A stretch of 11,623 bases of DNA, from contig JAENRP010000666.1 in the NCBI GenBank assembly GCA_024741835.1, forward strand, positions 1-11,623, written 5' to 3'. Below are positions 1-7,166 of this stretch, piece after piece; position 1 is the first letter of the stretch, and the number at the start of each line of letters is the position of its first letter. A program made the position numbers and the translations under genes. The notes beneath the pieces were generated by a model. It was not told the DNA's origin. It did no database searches and saw only the letters and a list, made by a program, of their open reading frames with translations. The stretch comes from Diplocarpon mali (lineage: Eukaryota; Ascomycota; Leotiomycetes; Helotiales; Drepanopezizaceae).

Positions 1-960
1 TCCTTATAAGTATTATAAAACTCGTTTTAAAGCTGCTATATATTATAGCAAAGGGTTAGTAAGGAATTTGCTAAGAATAGAGCAGTAGTATAGTATATCC
101 TAATGCGTATAGTACGCAAGGTACTATAGAGAACCGCAGATCTTCTAGTATAGCTTCACTTCCTATAGAGTGGCTTAGCCTTTAAATTTAACTATATAAA
201 CTTTATAGCTATTAGCAAAAGGCATTAGTACGCTCTTATAATTAGTTATATAAAAACGTTTAAAAACCTTATTAATATAGGCGTTTTAATAAAGTGAGAT
301 TATTCTATTTTATCAATCTCTAACTATATATACTCTTAAGAAGTAGTTAGCTAGTTCGCTACCTATAATTTTAAAGAGGTTGCGAAGATCTCTTTTAAAC
401 TTATTATATATATCACCCTTCTTTACTACTATAAGGAAGTCGTCGATATAGGTAATAATAAGAATCCGAAAGGCGCGATTGATATATATATAATTATTAG
501 TATTAAGAGGTTGAAAATCGAGCTTTTATAGCTTAGACTATAGCTTTTCTTACTATAATTATAGAAATTGCTTTAAACTATATAAGGCCTTAAGAAGCTT
601 AAGATAGTAGTCTTAAGGTAAAAGAACGACCTTATCTTAAGTATATCTAAGAGGTAACTTAATATAAATATTAAAGTCAGCTTTTAAATTAAGGAAAGCT
701 ATCTTAATATTAAACTGATTTAGCTCGAAGTCGTATAGCGCTACAAGCGCAATTGCGATCTTTTAAACTATAGATTTATATACTTTAGCAAAAGTCTAAT
801 TATAATCTTGACCTTATTATTATATATAGCTTTATATAATAAATCTGACCTTCTATTAGGAGATTTTCCTATTTTAATCTCTTTTGGTTTTAAAGACGAG
901 TCTTAATCTAAGTACTCTATTATCTTTAAAGAGGTCTAAGTATTTTACTACTACTTATAT
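1..960 (-). pseudogene. Copia reverse transcriptase, degraded (element M)
   Basis: Reading leftwards from 960 I see the Copia RT start (VLRLRLVFKTKRD), then G-Q-D-Y-N with T-F-A-K-V (positions 813 to about 780), equivalent to the family's DYxETFAPV. Next is QFNIKIAFLN, where the first catalytic Asp is Asn (AAT at 709-711), then LLKALYSLKQ near 545-600. The catalytic box Y-I-D-D is intact at 439-450. After RT come the conserved C-terminal segments Y-I-N-K-V-F-K-R-F, C-G-S-L-x-Y-L-A-Y-Y-T-H and A-L-K-R-V-L at the very left edge. These normally precede RNase H, which is off the window. Many TAA/TAG stops and one TGA interrupt the frame. In life it would copy the element RNA into cDNA inside virus-like particles; this copy cannot. 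The family call is secure, the N-terminal edge approximate. Confidence 0.93.
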
Positions 961-1267
961 ATTCTTATAAGCGAGGGAATTATACTTAAAGTTGATTGCA
1001 GATTGCTATTTATTAGCATTAGTATAAGAGAGGGCTTATTCGACTGTTTTCAAGTTATTTAAGTATAGAGAGTTAAGTAAGGCTATATAAAAGGCGCTTA
1101 AATAGGCTTCCTTATTATTAGAGTTATTAGCTTTAAATCTAAAAGTATAAGTTAAGTAAGTAGCTCTCTTCTTAAAAGGCTAAGGGTAAGCCTTATTCTT
1201 TAAACCAAGAGGTCTTCCTCTCTTTCTTAAAGTTAAAAGGTTAGCTTTATTAGCTTCTTCTAAATCG
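961..1267 (-). pseudogene. Integrase-RT linker with AT-hook-like motif (element M)
   Basis: This is the poorly conserved stretch joining integrase to RT. Close to the minisatellite it encodes L-R-K-R-G-R-P-L-G-L-K-N-K (about 1198-1236), a basic R-G-R-P core resembling an AT-hook. Fungal Copia polyproteins often carry a similar basic RGRP-type motif at this place, so I read it as part of the element and not an insertion. The rest is Asn/Leu-rich with TAA/TAG stops at about 990-1010 and 1045. It has no catalytic role that I can see; a DNA or RNA contact during integration is possible but is inference. Confidence 0.7.
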
Positions 1268-1386
1268 ACTCGCGGTCCTGGCCTAAGAGTGAAATTATTA
1301 TAAGAGTTAGTATTAACTTACGGTCCTGGCCTAAGAGTAGAATTATCATAAGAGTTAGAATTAACTTACGGTCTTAGACTAAGAGT
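1268..1386 (-). repeat. 48-bp in-frame minisatellite, 3 units, quasi-palindromic core
   Basis: Three 23-bp cores begin at 1268, 1316 and 1364, exactly 48 bp (16 codons) apart. Each starts ACTC or ACTT and ends GAGT on the plus strand, with a GGTCCTGGCC-type centre. In the element's sense frame they read T-L-R-P-G-P-R-V (two units) and T-L-S-L-R-P-stop-V in the most decayed unit, separated by N-T-N-S-Y-N-N-type spacers. The cluster sits between the integrase C-terminus and the RGRP linker. The same core appears at 2774 (inverted relative to this cluster) and 7167. C/T and G/A changes between units fit RIP acting after amplification. Confidence 0.9.
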
Positions 1387-1400
1387 CAAATCACCCTTTA

Positions 1401-2345
1401 ATTATAGCTTTATAATTAGGCCGTCTTTATCAAATTAAATATAAGATGATCGAATAACCTTTTTACCTATTTGCGATAGTATATAGATCTAATAGATACT
1501 TCTACTATCAAATTTGATAAGAGTACCTACCTTTGCTCTTAGAGCGAGTTTATTACTCTAAGTTTGCTTTTCTTTCTTAATTAGTATATAGATGCGATAG
1601 CCTAGTACTTAAAGATGCTTAACTAAAGGAGTATAAGGCTTATTAGGCTTAATATTATCTTAAAAGACCTTATATAGAGTCTTGCTACTTAGAATATTAA
1701 AGGTAGTAAGATTAATAATATATATTACTAAAAGAAGGAGGTAAGGCTAGAGAAAGGAAGGGATATTTTAATTAATTATAGCTGTTTGCAACTTTTCTAT
1801 TAGTATATAAATTGATTATTCTAATCTGCTATCTTATTCTAATATATATAAAGTAGATTCCTTTAAAATTATACTAAGGTTTTCTATAAGTATTCGTATT
1901 TATATAAGAGAGTACTCTTTACCTCTATTAGTTCTCTACCGCTTGATTATACAATTATACTAAGTTTATAAGAGGCTGATCATTTTCTTATTTACCTTAA
2001 AGGCGTCAGATTTATTTATATAGGTCTATCCCTACTTAGCTATTATAGCTATGTAAGTAAAGATAGAAGCGTATTTATAACTATTAAGGCCAGTTGGCTT
2101 TAGATAAACTATATCGATATATAGCTCGTTAAGTGCCTTTATAAGTCAAGGGTAAGCTAAACGTTTATTAATATATTAGAAAGGTCTGCCTTTTTTATAA
2201 GGAGCGTAAATTCGTATCTTTCTTAATTTTATTTCTTTAATCTATATATTAGTAATAGTAGATTAGGTCTTTTTAACCGTTTATAAGCTAGCGTGGCCTA
2301 ATCGATAGTACTAAAGCTTAATATCAAAAGGTCTATTCTCAATAG
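1401..2345 (-). pseudogene. Copia integrase with HHCC pre-integrase domain, degraded (element M)
   Basis: From the right, the GAG-pre-integrase zinc finger shows Y-Y-R-L-G-H-A-S: the first His is Tyr (codon at 2308-2310), the second His is intact (2293-2295). The Cys pair C-x2-C is decayed to Tyr-x2-Tyr at 2206-2208 and 2197-2199. Spacing H-x4-H, 28 residues, C-x2-C is normal. The catalytic core follows: E-L-Y-I-D-I has the first Asp intact (2113-2115), R-T-N-R-G-K-E-Y has the second Asp mutated to Asn (1927-1929), and the Glu is intact (1819-1821). The second acidic residue and the Glu are separated by exactly 35 residues, the D-D-35-E spacing of retroviral-type integrases. The C-terminal part includes V-L-G-Y-R-I-Y and basic segments near 1640-1540. 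The role would be cDNA insertion; the copy is inactive because of stops and the lost Asp. Confidence 0.92.
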
Positions 2346-2429
2346 TAGCTAAGAGAGCATATCTACTTATATAATTAGAGGAGTTAGTAGAAGACTATTC
2401 CTTATTAATATATATATTATTATTAATAG

Positions 2430-2745
2430 TATAAATTTCCTTTTTATTAAATAGGAATAGCTTGCCATTTTAATAAAAGCCTTTGATTTTATTAAGTTTG
2501 CTACTTAAGTATAAGTAGATAAGTAATTAAGGTATATAGAAAGTATTAATTAACTTAAGAATATATACCTTTCTATTAGATTTGAGTGCGTTAACTTTGT
2601 AAATATTAATACTAAGAGGTTAAATAGATTTATTAACTATACTTAAAGAGGGTAGATTGTCTTAAGTAGTATAGGAAGTGAACTTAAAGAGATTATTAGA
2701 GATGTGCTTACTAGCACTTATATTATATAGCTAATAATTCCTTAA
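2430..2745 (-). pseudogene. Copia aspartic protease, degraded (element M)
   Basis: The active-site neighbourhood reads L-Y-N-I-S-A-S-K-H-I-S (about 2698-2730). It matches the Copia protease signature of an Asp-Ser-Gly-Ala-Ser-x-His type, with the catalytic Asp now Asn at 2722-2724 and the Gly now Ser, both G-to-A changes. Downstream, N-T-F-Y-I-P (about 2540-2560) corresponds to the conserved hydrophobic -V-L-Y-V-P- strand after the flap. The domain has the same reading frame as Gag and integrase, so the element encoded one Gag-Pol polyprotein that this protease would have cleaved. TAA/TAG stops interrupt it. The segment from 2430 to 2345 joins it to the pre-integrase finger. Confidence 0.85.
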
Positions 2746-2773
2746 TTTTAATAAGAAGTAGGTAGAAGAACTG

Positions 2774-2844
2774 ACTCTTAGGCCTGGCCTGCGAGTGGAA
2801 ATTGGCTTTGGTAATAAATTGACTCCTAGGCCTAGCTCGCGAGT
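2774..2844 (+). repeat. 48-bp minisatellite, 2 units, opposite orientation to host element
   Basis: Two 23-bp cores start at 2774 and 2822, 48 bp apart. Both begin ACTC and end GCGAGT on the plus strand and are followed by G-AATT-type spacers. They have the orientation seen at 7167, so they are antisense to element M. Because the core is quasi-palindromic, the element's sense frame still reads through without a stop: T-R-E-L-G-L-G-V and T-R-R-P-G-L-R-V. The cluster lies between the Gag zinc knuckle and the protease. GC content is visibly higher than the surroundings. Confidence 0.88.
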
Positions 2845-2947
2845 GAGAATTGGCCCTAGGGTTAGTAATAGCATAATATGCCTAAAGAGGTCATTATTTG
2901 ACTCTTTGTCTTCCTTTTGAATCTTCCTTAAAGGCTTCTTGCCTTTT

Positions 2948-2970
2948 AATAATAATAATAATAATAATAA
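2948..2970. repeat. (AAT)n trinucleotide repeat inside gag
   Basis: Seven AAT units plus AA form an uninterrupted microsatellite. In the sense frame of element M it encodes a run of eight leucines (TTA codons) between the zinc knuckle and the minisatellite. It keeps the frame because the unit is three bases. Confidence 0.95.
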
Positions 2971-3942
2971 GGACTTATTGTCCTTACCTTTAAAGTGATA
3001 GAATACGTACTTCTTCTTTAAATCCTTTTCCTAAGCCTCTCTTTTCGATTTATTAATTATAAAGCAATCTTCTGCCTTATAATATGGCTTTAGTTGCTTA
3101 TAATAAGGATAGGAGGAGTTAAAGGAGTTGGTAGTATTTCTAAAGGTACTCTTCTTTAAGTCTTTAAAACCTCCTTTGTTTTTTGACTTCTTATTAAAGG
3201 AATATAGCTTGCTAGCCAATTTATTACTATATAAGACGGTTCTATTTATTTTTAAACTCTATAAGACTTAAGCTTTATTAATAATATCTTTAATAAAAGC
3301 TTTGAGCGTAATCTTTGATTTTTATCTAGCTACTATAGCTAAGCGAAGGTTAGAGCATTATTGATCTGCTTAAATAGGCCATCTATTAGAATAGCTAGTA
3401 ATAAATATAATAGGGTGCTAGTAAGAGGGAGAGGTAGAGTCAAGAGCTTCCAATTTAGTAATTAAAAGCCTAAAGGCAATAACGTAAGCTTTAAGTAAAT
3501 TAAAGTCATTATATTTAATAGTAATATAAGTCTATATAGCGTTATATTTAAGCACTATTCCAAATCCTTTATACTATTTTTAAAGAGCTTCCTATATATT
3601 TAAGGCAGATTTATCGCCTTTTATATAAGCTAGTAGGCCTGGTTTATAATTAAGTATAATAGTAAGCTTTATTTAAGATTCCTTAGCTTCCTATCTAATC
3701 TAATTATCCCTTTCTTTAAGAGTAATAAAATAGTCCTATAAGTCAATCTTAGGTAAAGTATATATTTTAGCTTTTATATAAAGATATATAATTAAGGCGT
3801 TTAACTTTGCAAGGTTTAAAACCTTATTCCTCTATTAGCTATAGTCCTTTGCGCCTTTAAGCTTTTAAGACTTAGGGAGGCTAAGGGCAGCTAAAGATAA
3901 CGACGATATCTTATTTATATATTTATATATGGAGTTGTCGAA

Positions 3943-3969
3943 AGGAGGAGAAGGAGGAGGAGGAGGAGA
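3943..3969. repeat. GGA-rich purine tract encoding Ser/Pro in gag N-terminus
   Basis: A plus-strand purine run of GGA units interrupted by GAA. In the minus-strand gag frame it encodes a short S-S-P-P-P-P-P-S-P-P-type linker just before the conserved K-L-K-G motif. The plus-strand Gly-rich reading frame here is only its shadow. Confidence 0.85.
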
Positions 3970-4114
3970 TGAACTATTGAATTCGAGTTTAAGGTACTAT
4001 ATATTAGTCCCTTTAAAAATAGGTGATTCAAGCAGTAGAGTACTTTTAGCAATTAAGCTAGTAATCTTAGCTATTAGTCCTAATAATTCAGCTATGGTAA
4101 TGAATCTTGCGTAA

Positions 4115-4310
4115 GTTTAGATTATTATATAGCGCTCTAGAAGGAGAGTAGCCACTGTTTTATTATTAAAATGACGCTTATTATATGTTGTTAGTTGAGT
4201 AAAACTTAAAATATCAATCAGCCTTTTTATTTATAAGGGAGACTCTGATCGATGGAATTTATCAAATGCTATTTATAGGTATATAAGACTTATAACCTAT
4301 AGTAATAAGG
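4115..4310 (-). promoter_or_regulatory. Putative 5' leader and partial LTR of element M
   Basis: Upstream of gag on the minus strand there is no coding signal. At 4186-4199 the minus strand reads CTCAACTAACAACA, which has the CA-3' form expected of an LTR end. The LTR would then extend to higher coordinates. TATAAATA boxes occur on the minus strand at 4270-4277 and near 4229-4237, a plausible LTR promoter. A primer-binding site cannot be assigned with confidence. The other LTR edge is lost where Tc1-like debris begins near 4311. This is inference from position and short motifs only. Confidence 0.4.
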
Positions 4311-4524
4311 TTCTCTAATAGTGAACTTAATAGTAAACTAGAAGAGAGGGCATAAAGAAGTATAAGGTGTAAACGACAATATTAAGTGTTTTAATTCATA
4401 AGAGCTCTCTAACTATAAGCTATTTAATAAGGGCTGCCACTAAGTCATATGGCAAGTTATATGATATATCATATGTATGATATATCATATGACAGATCAT
4501 GTGATAAATATATGATAGGCATAC
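4311..4524 (+). repeat. Direct repeat, copy 1 (Tc1-like 3' end fragment)
   Basis: This segment is clearly homologous to 4676-4908. Shared stretches include TTCTCTAATAGTGAACTT, AAGTATAAGGTG, AATTCATAAGAGCTCT and the terminal GGCATAC. Copy 2 carries the end of a Tc1-like transposase, so copy 1 is the C-terminal tail plus 3' flank of a second, more truncated element. It is about 18 bp shorter than copy 2, the gap falling near 4433. Homology ends at GGCATAC (4518-4524), after which copy 1 runs directly into the other transposase fragment. Confidence 0.85.
4459..4490. repeat. Back-to-back perfect AT palindromes
   Basis: ATATGATATATCATAT at 4459-4474 is a perfect 16-bp palindrome. It is followed at 4477-4488 by ATGATATATCAT, a perfect 12-bp palindrome of the same sequence. 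Related but less perfect CATATGATATAT strings occur at about 4855-4890 in copy 2 and at 9541-9556 near element B. They could be terminal or subterminal repeats of the Tc1-like element, or cruciform-prone sequence; I cannot decide. Confidence 0.8.
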
Positions 4525-4534
4525 TTGCAACAAA

Positions 4535-4800
4535 TTCTAATAGGATAATATAAAAGGGCATACTTCTAAATATACTCAATCGGTATTTAAAGCAATTGGG
4601 ATTACCCCTATCTTTTAGCCTGCGAATTCTCCTAATTTGAACCTAATTGAGATAGTATAAGATATAGCAAGGAGGTTCTCTAATAGTGAACTTGATTGTA
4701 AACTAGAAGAGGGCACGAAGAAGTATAAGGTGCAAACGACGATGTTAGGTGTCTTGTGTCTTAATTCATAAGAGCTCTTTAACTACGAGCTACTTAAGGT
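4535..4800 (+). pseudogene. Truncated Tc1/mariner-like (DD34E) transposase C-terminus
   Basis: From 4535 the frame reads F, two stops (expected Gln-Gln), D-N-I-K-G-H-T-S-K-Y. This matches the second catalytic Asp motif Q-D-N-A-P-x-H of Tc1 transposases, with the Asp at 4544-4546. It continues G-I-T-P-I-F-stop-P-A-N-S-P-N-L-N-P-I-E, the hallmark W-P-x-x-S-P-D-L-N-P-I-E box with Trp turned to stop and Asp to Asn. The Glu is at 4649-4651, exactly 34 residues after the Asp, giving the DD34E spacing of Tc1. The frame then reads D-I-A-R-R-F and a basic tail. The N-terminal DNA-binding region and first Asp are absent. The role would be cut-and-paste transposition at TA; the fragment is dead. Confidence 0.9.
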
Positions 4801-4908
4801 AAGCGGGCTTCTTAGCGAAGCTGCTAAGTCATATAGCAAGTCATATAACATATTATATATATGATATATCATATAATAGATCATATGACAAATATATGAC
4901 AGGCATAC
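4676..4908 (+). repeat. Direct repeat, copy 2 (Tc1-like 3' end)
   Basis: This is the partner of 4311-4524. It covers the transposase tail after the P-I-E box and about 100 bp of AT-rich 3' flank with CATATGA-type repeats, ending GGCATAC at 4902-4908. Offset between copies is about 365-384 bp. It contains 18 bp around 4801-4822 that copy 1 lacks. CpA dinucleotides are more frequent here than in the Copia elements, so RIP was lighter. Confidence 0.85.
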
Positions 4909-5031
4909 CTATAATACACCCCTCTAGGGAGACCTTTAAAGGTACTTGCTAGCAACACATATAACGTTATAACTTTTGTTATAATTTATAGTTTCGTATG
5001 AAAAATCAACCTGCAGATATGTTGAGATAGG
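4909..5031. other. Spacer between Tc1-like debris and element A
   Basis: No coding signal. It contains two short perfect palindromes, ACCTTTAAAGGT at 4932-4943 and ATAACGTTAT at about 4961-4970, and retains several CpA/TpG, unlike its neighbours. It ends where homology between elements A and B begins (TGATA at 5032). No target-site duplication can be tested because element A has no visible 3' LTR. Confidence 0.6.
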
Positions 5032-5335
5032 TGATATAGCCATCACTCCGATGTATTATCATATGACCTTACTGCTTAGTCAATAGGATATTAATACGTA
5101 TATAGCTATAGGGAAGAAAGGGGTAACCTTCCTTCTCTAACTCTTACTAATATATTAACTATCGACCTTTAGAAGCCTCCTTTACCTACTACGCCGACTT
5201 ACTTAAGCTTAATAGGTTATAAGCCTTAGATAGACTAATAATAGATTATTAACTTCCCTTAGAAAGCACTTACGCTGCAACTATTAGTAGGAAGTTGAAT
5301 GAGACTTATAGTAAAAGGCGAGCAATCGGCGAATA
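5032..5335 (+). repeat. Putative 5' LTR of element A
   Basis: Homology to element B starts at TGATA (5032 and 9607). TG at the start is the usual LTR terminus, and the segment lies just upstream of leader and gag with no coding content. The 3' edge is set only by the start of the leader repeats. No 3' LTR exists in the window to confirm either edge, so this could be LTR plus part of the untranslated leader. Confidence 0.5.
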
Positions 5336-5463
5336 AGAGGTATGATTCCCTATTTAGCCAACCTATATTGCAAGAGGTATGATTCCTTGCTTTATAACCC
5401 CTTTGGTACTGCAAGAGGTGTGATTCTTTACTTTATTATATTTTATAGGAGGTATGATTCCTT
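5336..5463 (+). repeat. Four leader repeats with AGAGGTATGATTCC core
   Basis: Cores occur at 5336, 5373, 5414 and 5448 (the last is GGAGG), spaced 37, 41 and 34 bp. Each is followed by a pyrimidine/TA-rich stretch of CTATTTA or CTTGCTTTATA type. The same four repeats are found at the same offset in element B (9911-10037), so they belong to the family. The core resembles part of a tRNA-Pro D-arm/anticodon region and, loosely, a pol III B-box. Function is unknown. Confidence 0.85.
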
Positions 5464-5475
5464 GCGTTATAGCTT

Positions 5476-5499
5476 NAAAAAAAAAAAAAAAAAAAAAAA
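5476..5499. other. Ambiguous base followed by 23-A homopolymer
   Basis: Position 5476 is N and 5477-5499 is a run of 23 A. Element B has only six A at the equivalent place, near 10051. The run is either a true slippage expansion or an assembly uncertainty; the N favours the latter. A short inverted repeat, CCTTTT-cgac-AAAAGG, follows at 5501-5516. The remaining leader to 5633 shows no gene. Confidence 0.9.
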
Positions 5500-5633
5500 C
5501 CCTTTTCGACAAAAGGACTTCCTCCCTATTTAATACTTCTATAATACCTGCTATTTAATCATTTCAACTTTTCGATAGAAGGAGTGCCCTTAACTATTTA
5601 ATTTATTTGATTTTAAATGCGATTCTATTCGAA

Positions 5634-6640
5634 ATGGCAATAGCTTCTGATTCCGATTAAAACACTAGACCTAAAGACCTCTAACTCTTTCGAAAGAACT
5701 AGCAATAATAGTTCGACGATTTAGAGCTTTACTTTAAAAGTAAAGGCATTGAAATAGCGATTTAAAAGACACTTATTAAATACGCGAGAATAGCCTCCTA
5801 TACTCCTTTTACTAATTTATCTACTTCCACTTTAATAGCTAATATAACTATTAAGGATTTGCCAAATATATTAAATAAGCTTAGCTTAAGAGCCTTAGTA
5901 GATAATAACCGAGAATCCTAAAGGCAGATTTTAAATATAGAAAAGGAGAAGGAGTATAGGCTAGCCTTAGCTAAATGCAAGCTTAAGATTAATAGAGGTT
6001 TAAGCGATAAAGATCGAGATTTTATTTAAGTTTATAATAATGCGAAAATAAGATAAGATACTTTAAAGGCAAAATACTCTTAGACAACTGCCTTTAATAC
6101 TTAGCATTTACTATAGTAGATCACTTCATTTTAGTATAAAAAAGATAAAGATAGTAAGGATATAGATATGAATATAGACTCTACTTAATCTATATTGCGT
6201 AAAGCAAAGAGGAGAGTAAGAGCCGCAGATCCTAAGATAGCTATGACTTTTAGGGAAATTTAGCTTTTTAATTTCCTACTTAATAGCTTCCCTCTTAAGT
6301 TTGCTATTGCAAAATAATCTCTTCTTATTTAACCTAACCTTAAGATTTATAAGAAGATCGACCTCCTTCGAACTATTAAGCAAGACCTTAAAGGAAGCTC
6401 TAAATTAGCAAATGCCACATTATATAGTAATAATAAGCCTAAGAAGAGGAAGGAGCGCAGGACGAGCCCTTAAGCTCATCGGGGATGCTACTTTTATAAT
6501 AGTACTTATAATATTACTAATTATAAAGTTAGAAGGCAACTAATTAATATAGTCGCTAGCTTTAATATTAAGAAGCAATCGAAGCAGAAGTTAAGAAGCA
6601 AACTGCCCTTATCCTACCGAAGGCTGCAACTACTAAGGAA
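5634..6640 (+). pseudogene. Copia Gag-like region with decayed zinc knuckle (element A)
   Basis: The frame from ATG 5634 reads M-A-I-A-S-D-S-D and continues through F-D-D-L-E-L-Y-F-K-S-K-G, an A-S-Y-T-P-F segment, a charged helical stretch (E-K-E-K-E-Y-R-L-A-L-A-K), and a basic region (R-K-A-K-R-R-V-R). Near 6480-6530 is a knuckle-like G-C-Y-F-Y-N-S, where one Cys is kept and other ligands appear as Tyr or Asn; the next residues are basic. About 19 stops, all TAA or TAG, interrupt it. The start is doubtful because element B has ACG at the same place, so the true ATG may lie elsewhere. Position and the knuckle make Gag the best reading; overall similarity to known Gag is low. It runs in frame into the protease. 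Confidence 0.75.
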
Positions 6641-7160
6641 AGGCAAAGGAAAAGGAAAAGGCTATTTAGCTAAAACTTTAGTAGATACCTTTAATAATAA
6701 TAGTAGGTTATTTAAACTTGAATCTACTTCTAATGATTTAGACGATAATTATAATAAAGATGCTTATATTTTAAAAGCCGATCTTCGTAAGATCCTTAAA
6801 TCCAATTGGTATAGTAATACTAATTATATAGTATATATAATTAATAAACCCTACCTATTTAAAGGCCCGCTTATTAAAATAAAAAGGCGCTCTATTAAGG
6901 TTAGTAGTAGAAGGTTGTATATAGACTTAATAGGTATAGTAGAGATGAATATTACTAGCGTTTCTTTCCTTTTATAAAATATTCTCCTTATACTTAGCTT
7001 AAGTATTAATCTTTTATCTAGCTATAAGATTTATATAAAATTAAATTATATAAGAGTTTTTAATAATTAATTTATATAGTTTATAAATAATAGCTATAAA
7101 GTGATCTTTAAAGTTAAAATCAAAGATGGACTTTATATTATCTTAAAGGTGATATTATAG
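6641..7160 (+). pseudogene. Copia aspartic protease, degraded (element A)
   Basis: After a Lys/Gly linker (G-K-G-K-G-K-G) and an acidic stretch, the frame reads S-N-W-Y-S-N-T-N-Y (about 6801-6827). This is a Copia protease signature of Trp-x-x-Asp-Thr-Gly type in which the catalytic Asp is Asn (6816-6818) and the Gly is Asn (6822-6824). Next come K-P-Y-L-F-K-G-P and I-K-V-S-S-R-R-L-Y, then N-I-L-L-I-L-S-L-S-I-N-L-L-S-S near 6978-7022, matching the family's conserved N-V-L-x-V-P-x-L-x-x-N-L-L-S strand. The domain is in frame with Gag before it and the minisatellite after it. Element B has the same domain with N-T-S at the active site, supporting an ancestral D-T-G. Confidence 0.9.
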
Positions 7161-7166
7161 AAATTG

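Larger units (their letters stand above)
2880..4114 (-). pseudogene. Copia Gag with UBN2-like region and zinc knuckle, degraded (element M)
   Basis: The reading frame opens near 4114 (…I-T-I-A-E-L-L-G-L-I), passes a Ser/Pro tract at 3943-3969, then reads K-L-K-G-A-K-D-Y (about 3845-3870), the typical N-terminal motif of Copia Gag. It continues through L-L-A-Y-I-K-G, A-F-R-L-L-I-T-K-L-E-A-L and T-L-K-A-F-I, which match the gag-polypeptide (UBN2) family. The longest stop-free piece is 3031-3219. It carries a decayed CCHC knuckle at 3064-3111: Y-P-Y-Y then six residues, Y, four residues, C, where three of the four zinc ligands have become Tyr by TGY-to-TAY or CAY-to-TAY changes. A poly-Leu tract from the AAT repeat at 2948 follows. 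Gag would form the particle coat and bind RNA. No clear ATG survives near 4114, so the start is unresolved. Confidence 0.88.
1..4310 (-). mobile_element. RIP-degraded Ty1/Copia retrotransposon (element M), 3' end beyond left edge
   Basis: On the minus strand the order LTR/leader, Gag, protease, integrase, reverse transcriptase is that of Ty1/Copia; in Ty3/Gypsy the integrase follows RT. All recognised domains lie in one minus-strand frame (first codon base at positions divisible by 3) from about 4114 to 1, with no net frameshift. The frame is broken by many stops, almost all TAA or TAG at places where Gln or Trp is expected. RNase H and the 3' LTR would lie to the left of position 1. The family is not that of the plus-strand elements at 5032 and 9607: gag, zinc knuckle and linkers differ. 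The element is inactive. Its right end is uncertain because the upstream LTR merges into Tc1-like debris near 4310. Confidence 0.93.

Noticed and set aside
3929..4114. 61-codon plus-strand frame with a Gly-rich tract
   Set aside because: It is the shadow of the Ser/Pro tract and N-terminus of the minus-strand gag, whose frame continues into the conserved K-L-K-G motif.
1..4310. Ty3/Gypsy retrotransposon
   Set aside because: Integrase lies before RT in the reading direction, and the GAG-pre-integrase finger and Y-I-D-D/L-K-A-L-Y-S-L-K-Q motifs are of Copia type.
5336..5360. A true tRNA gene
   Set aside because: Only a piece resembling the D-arm/anticodon region is present. There is no acceptor stem, T-arm or cloverleaf around it.
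5336..5463. CRISPR-like array
   Set aside because: Spacers are short, AT-rich and related to each other, spacing is irregular, and the array is conserved inside a eukaryotic retrotransposon leader.
5342..5533. 63-codon plus-strand frame across the leader repeats and poly-A
   Set aside because: It consists of the non-coding leader array, an N and a poly-A run, and has no continuation in element B because the A-tract length differs.
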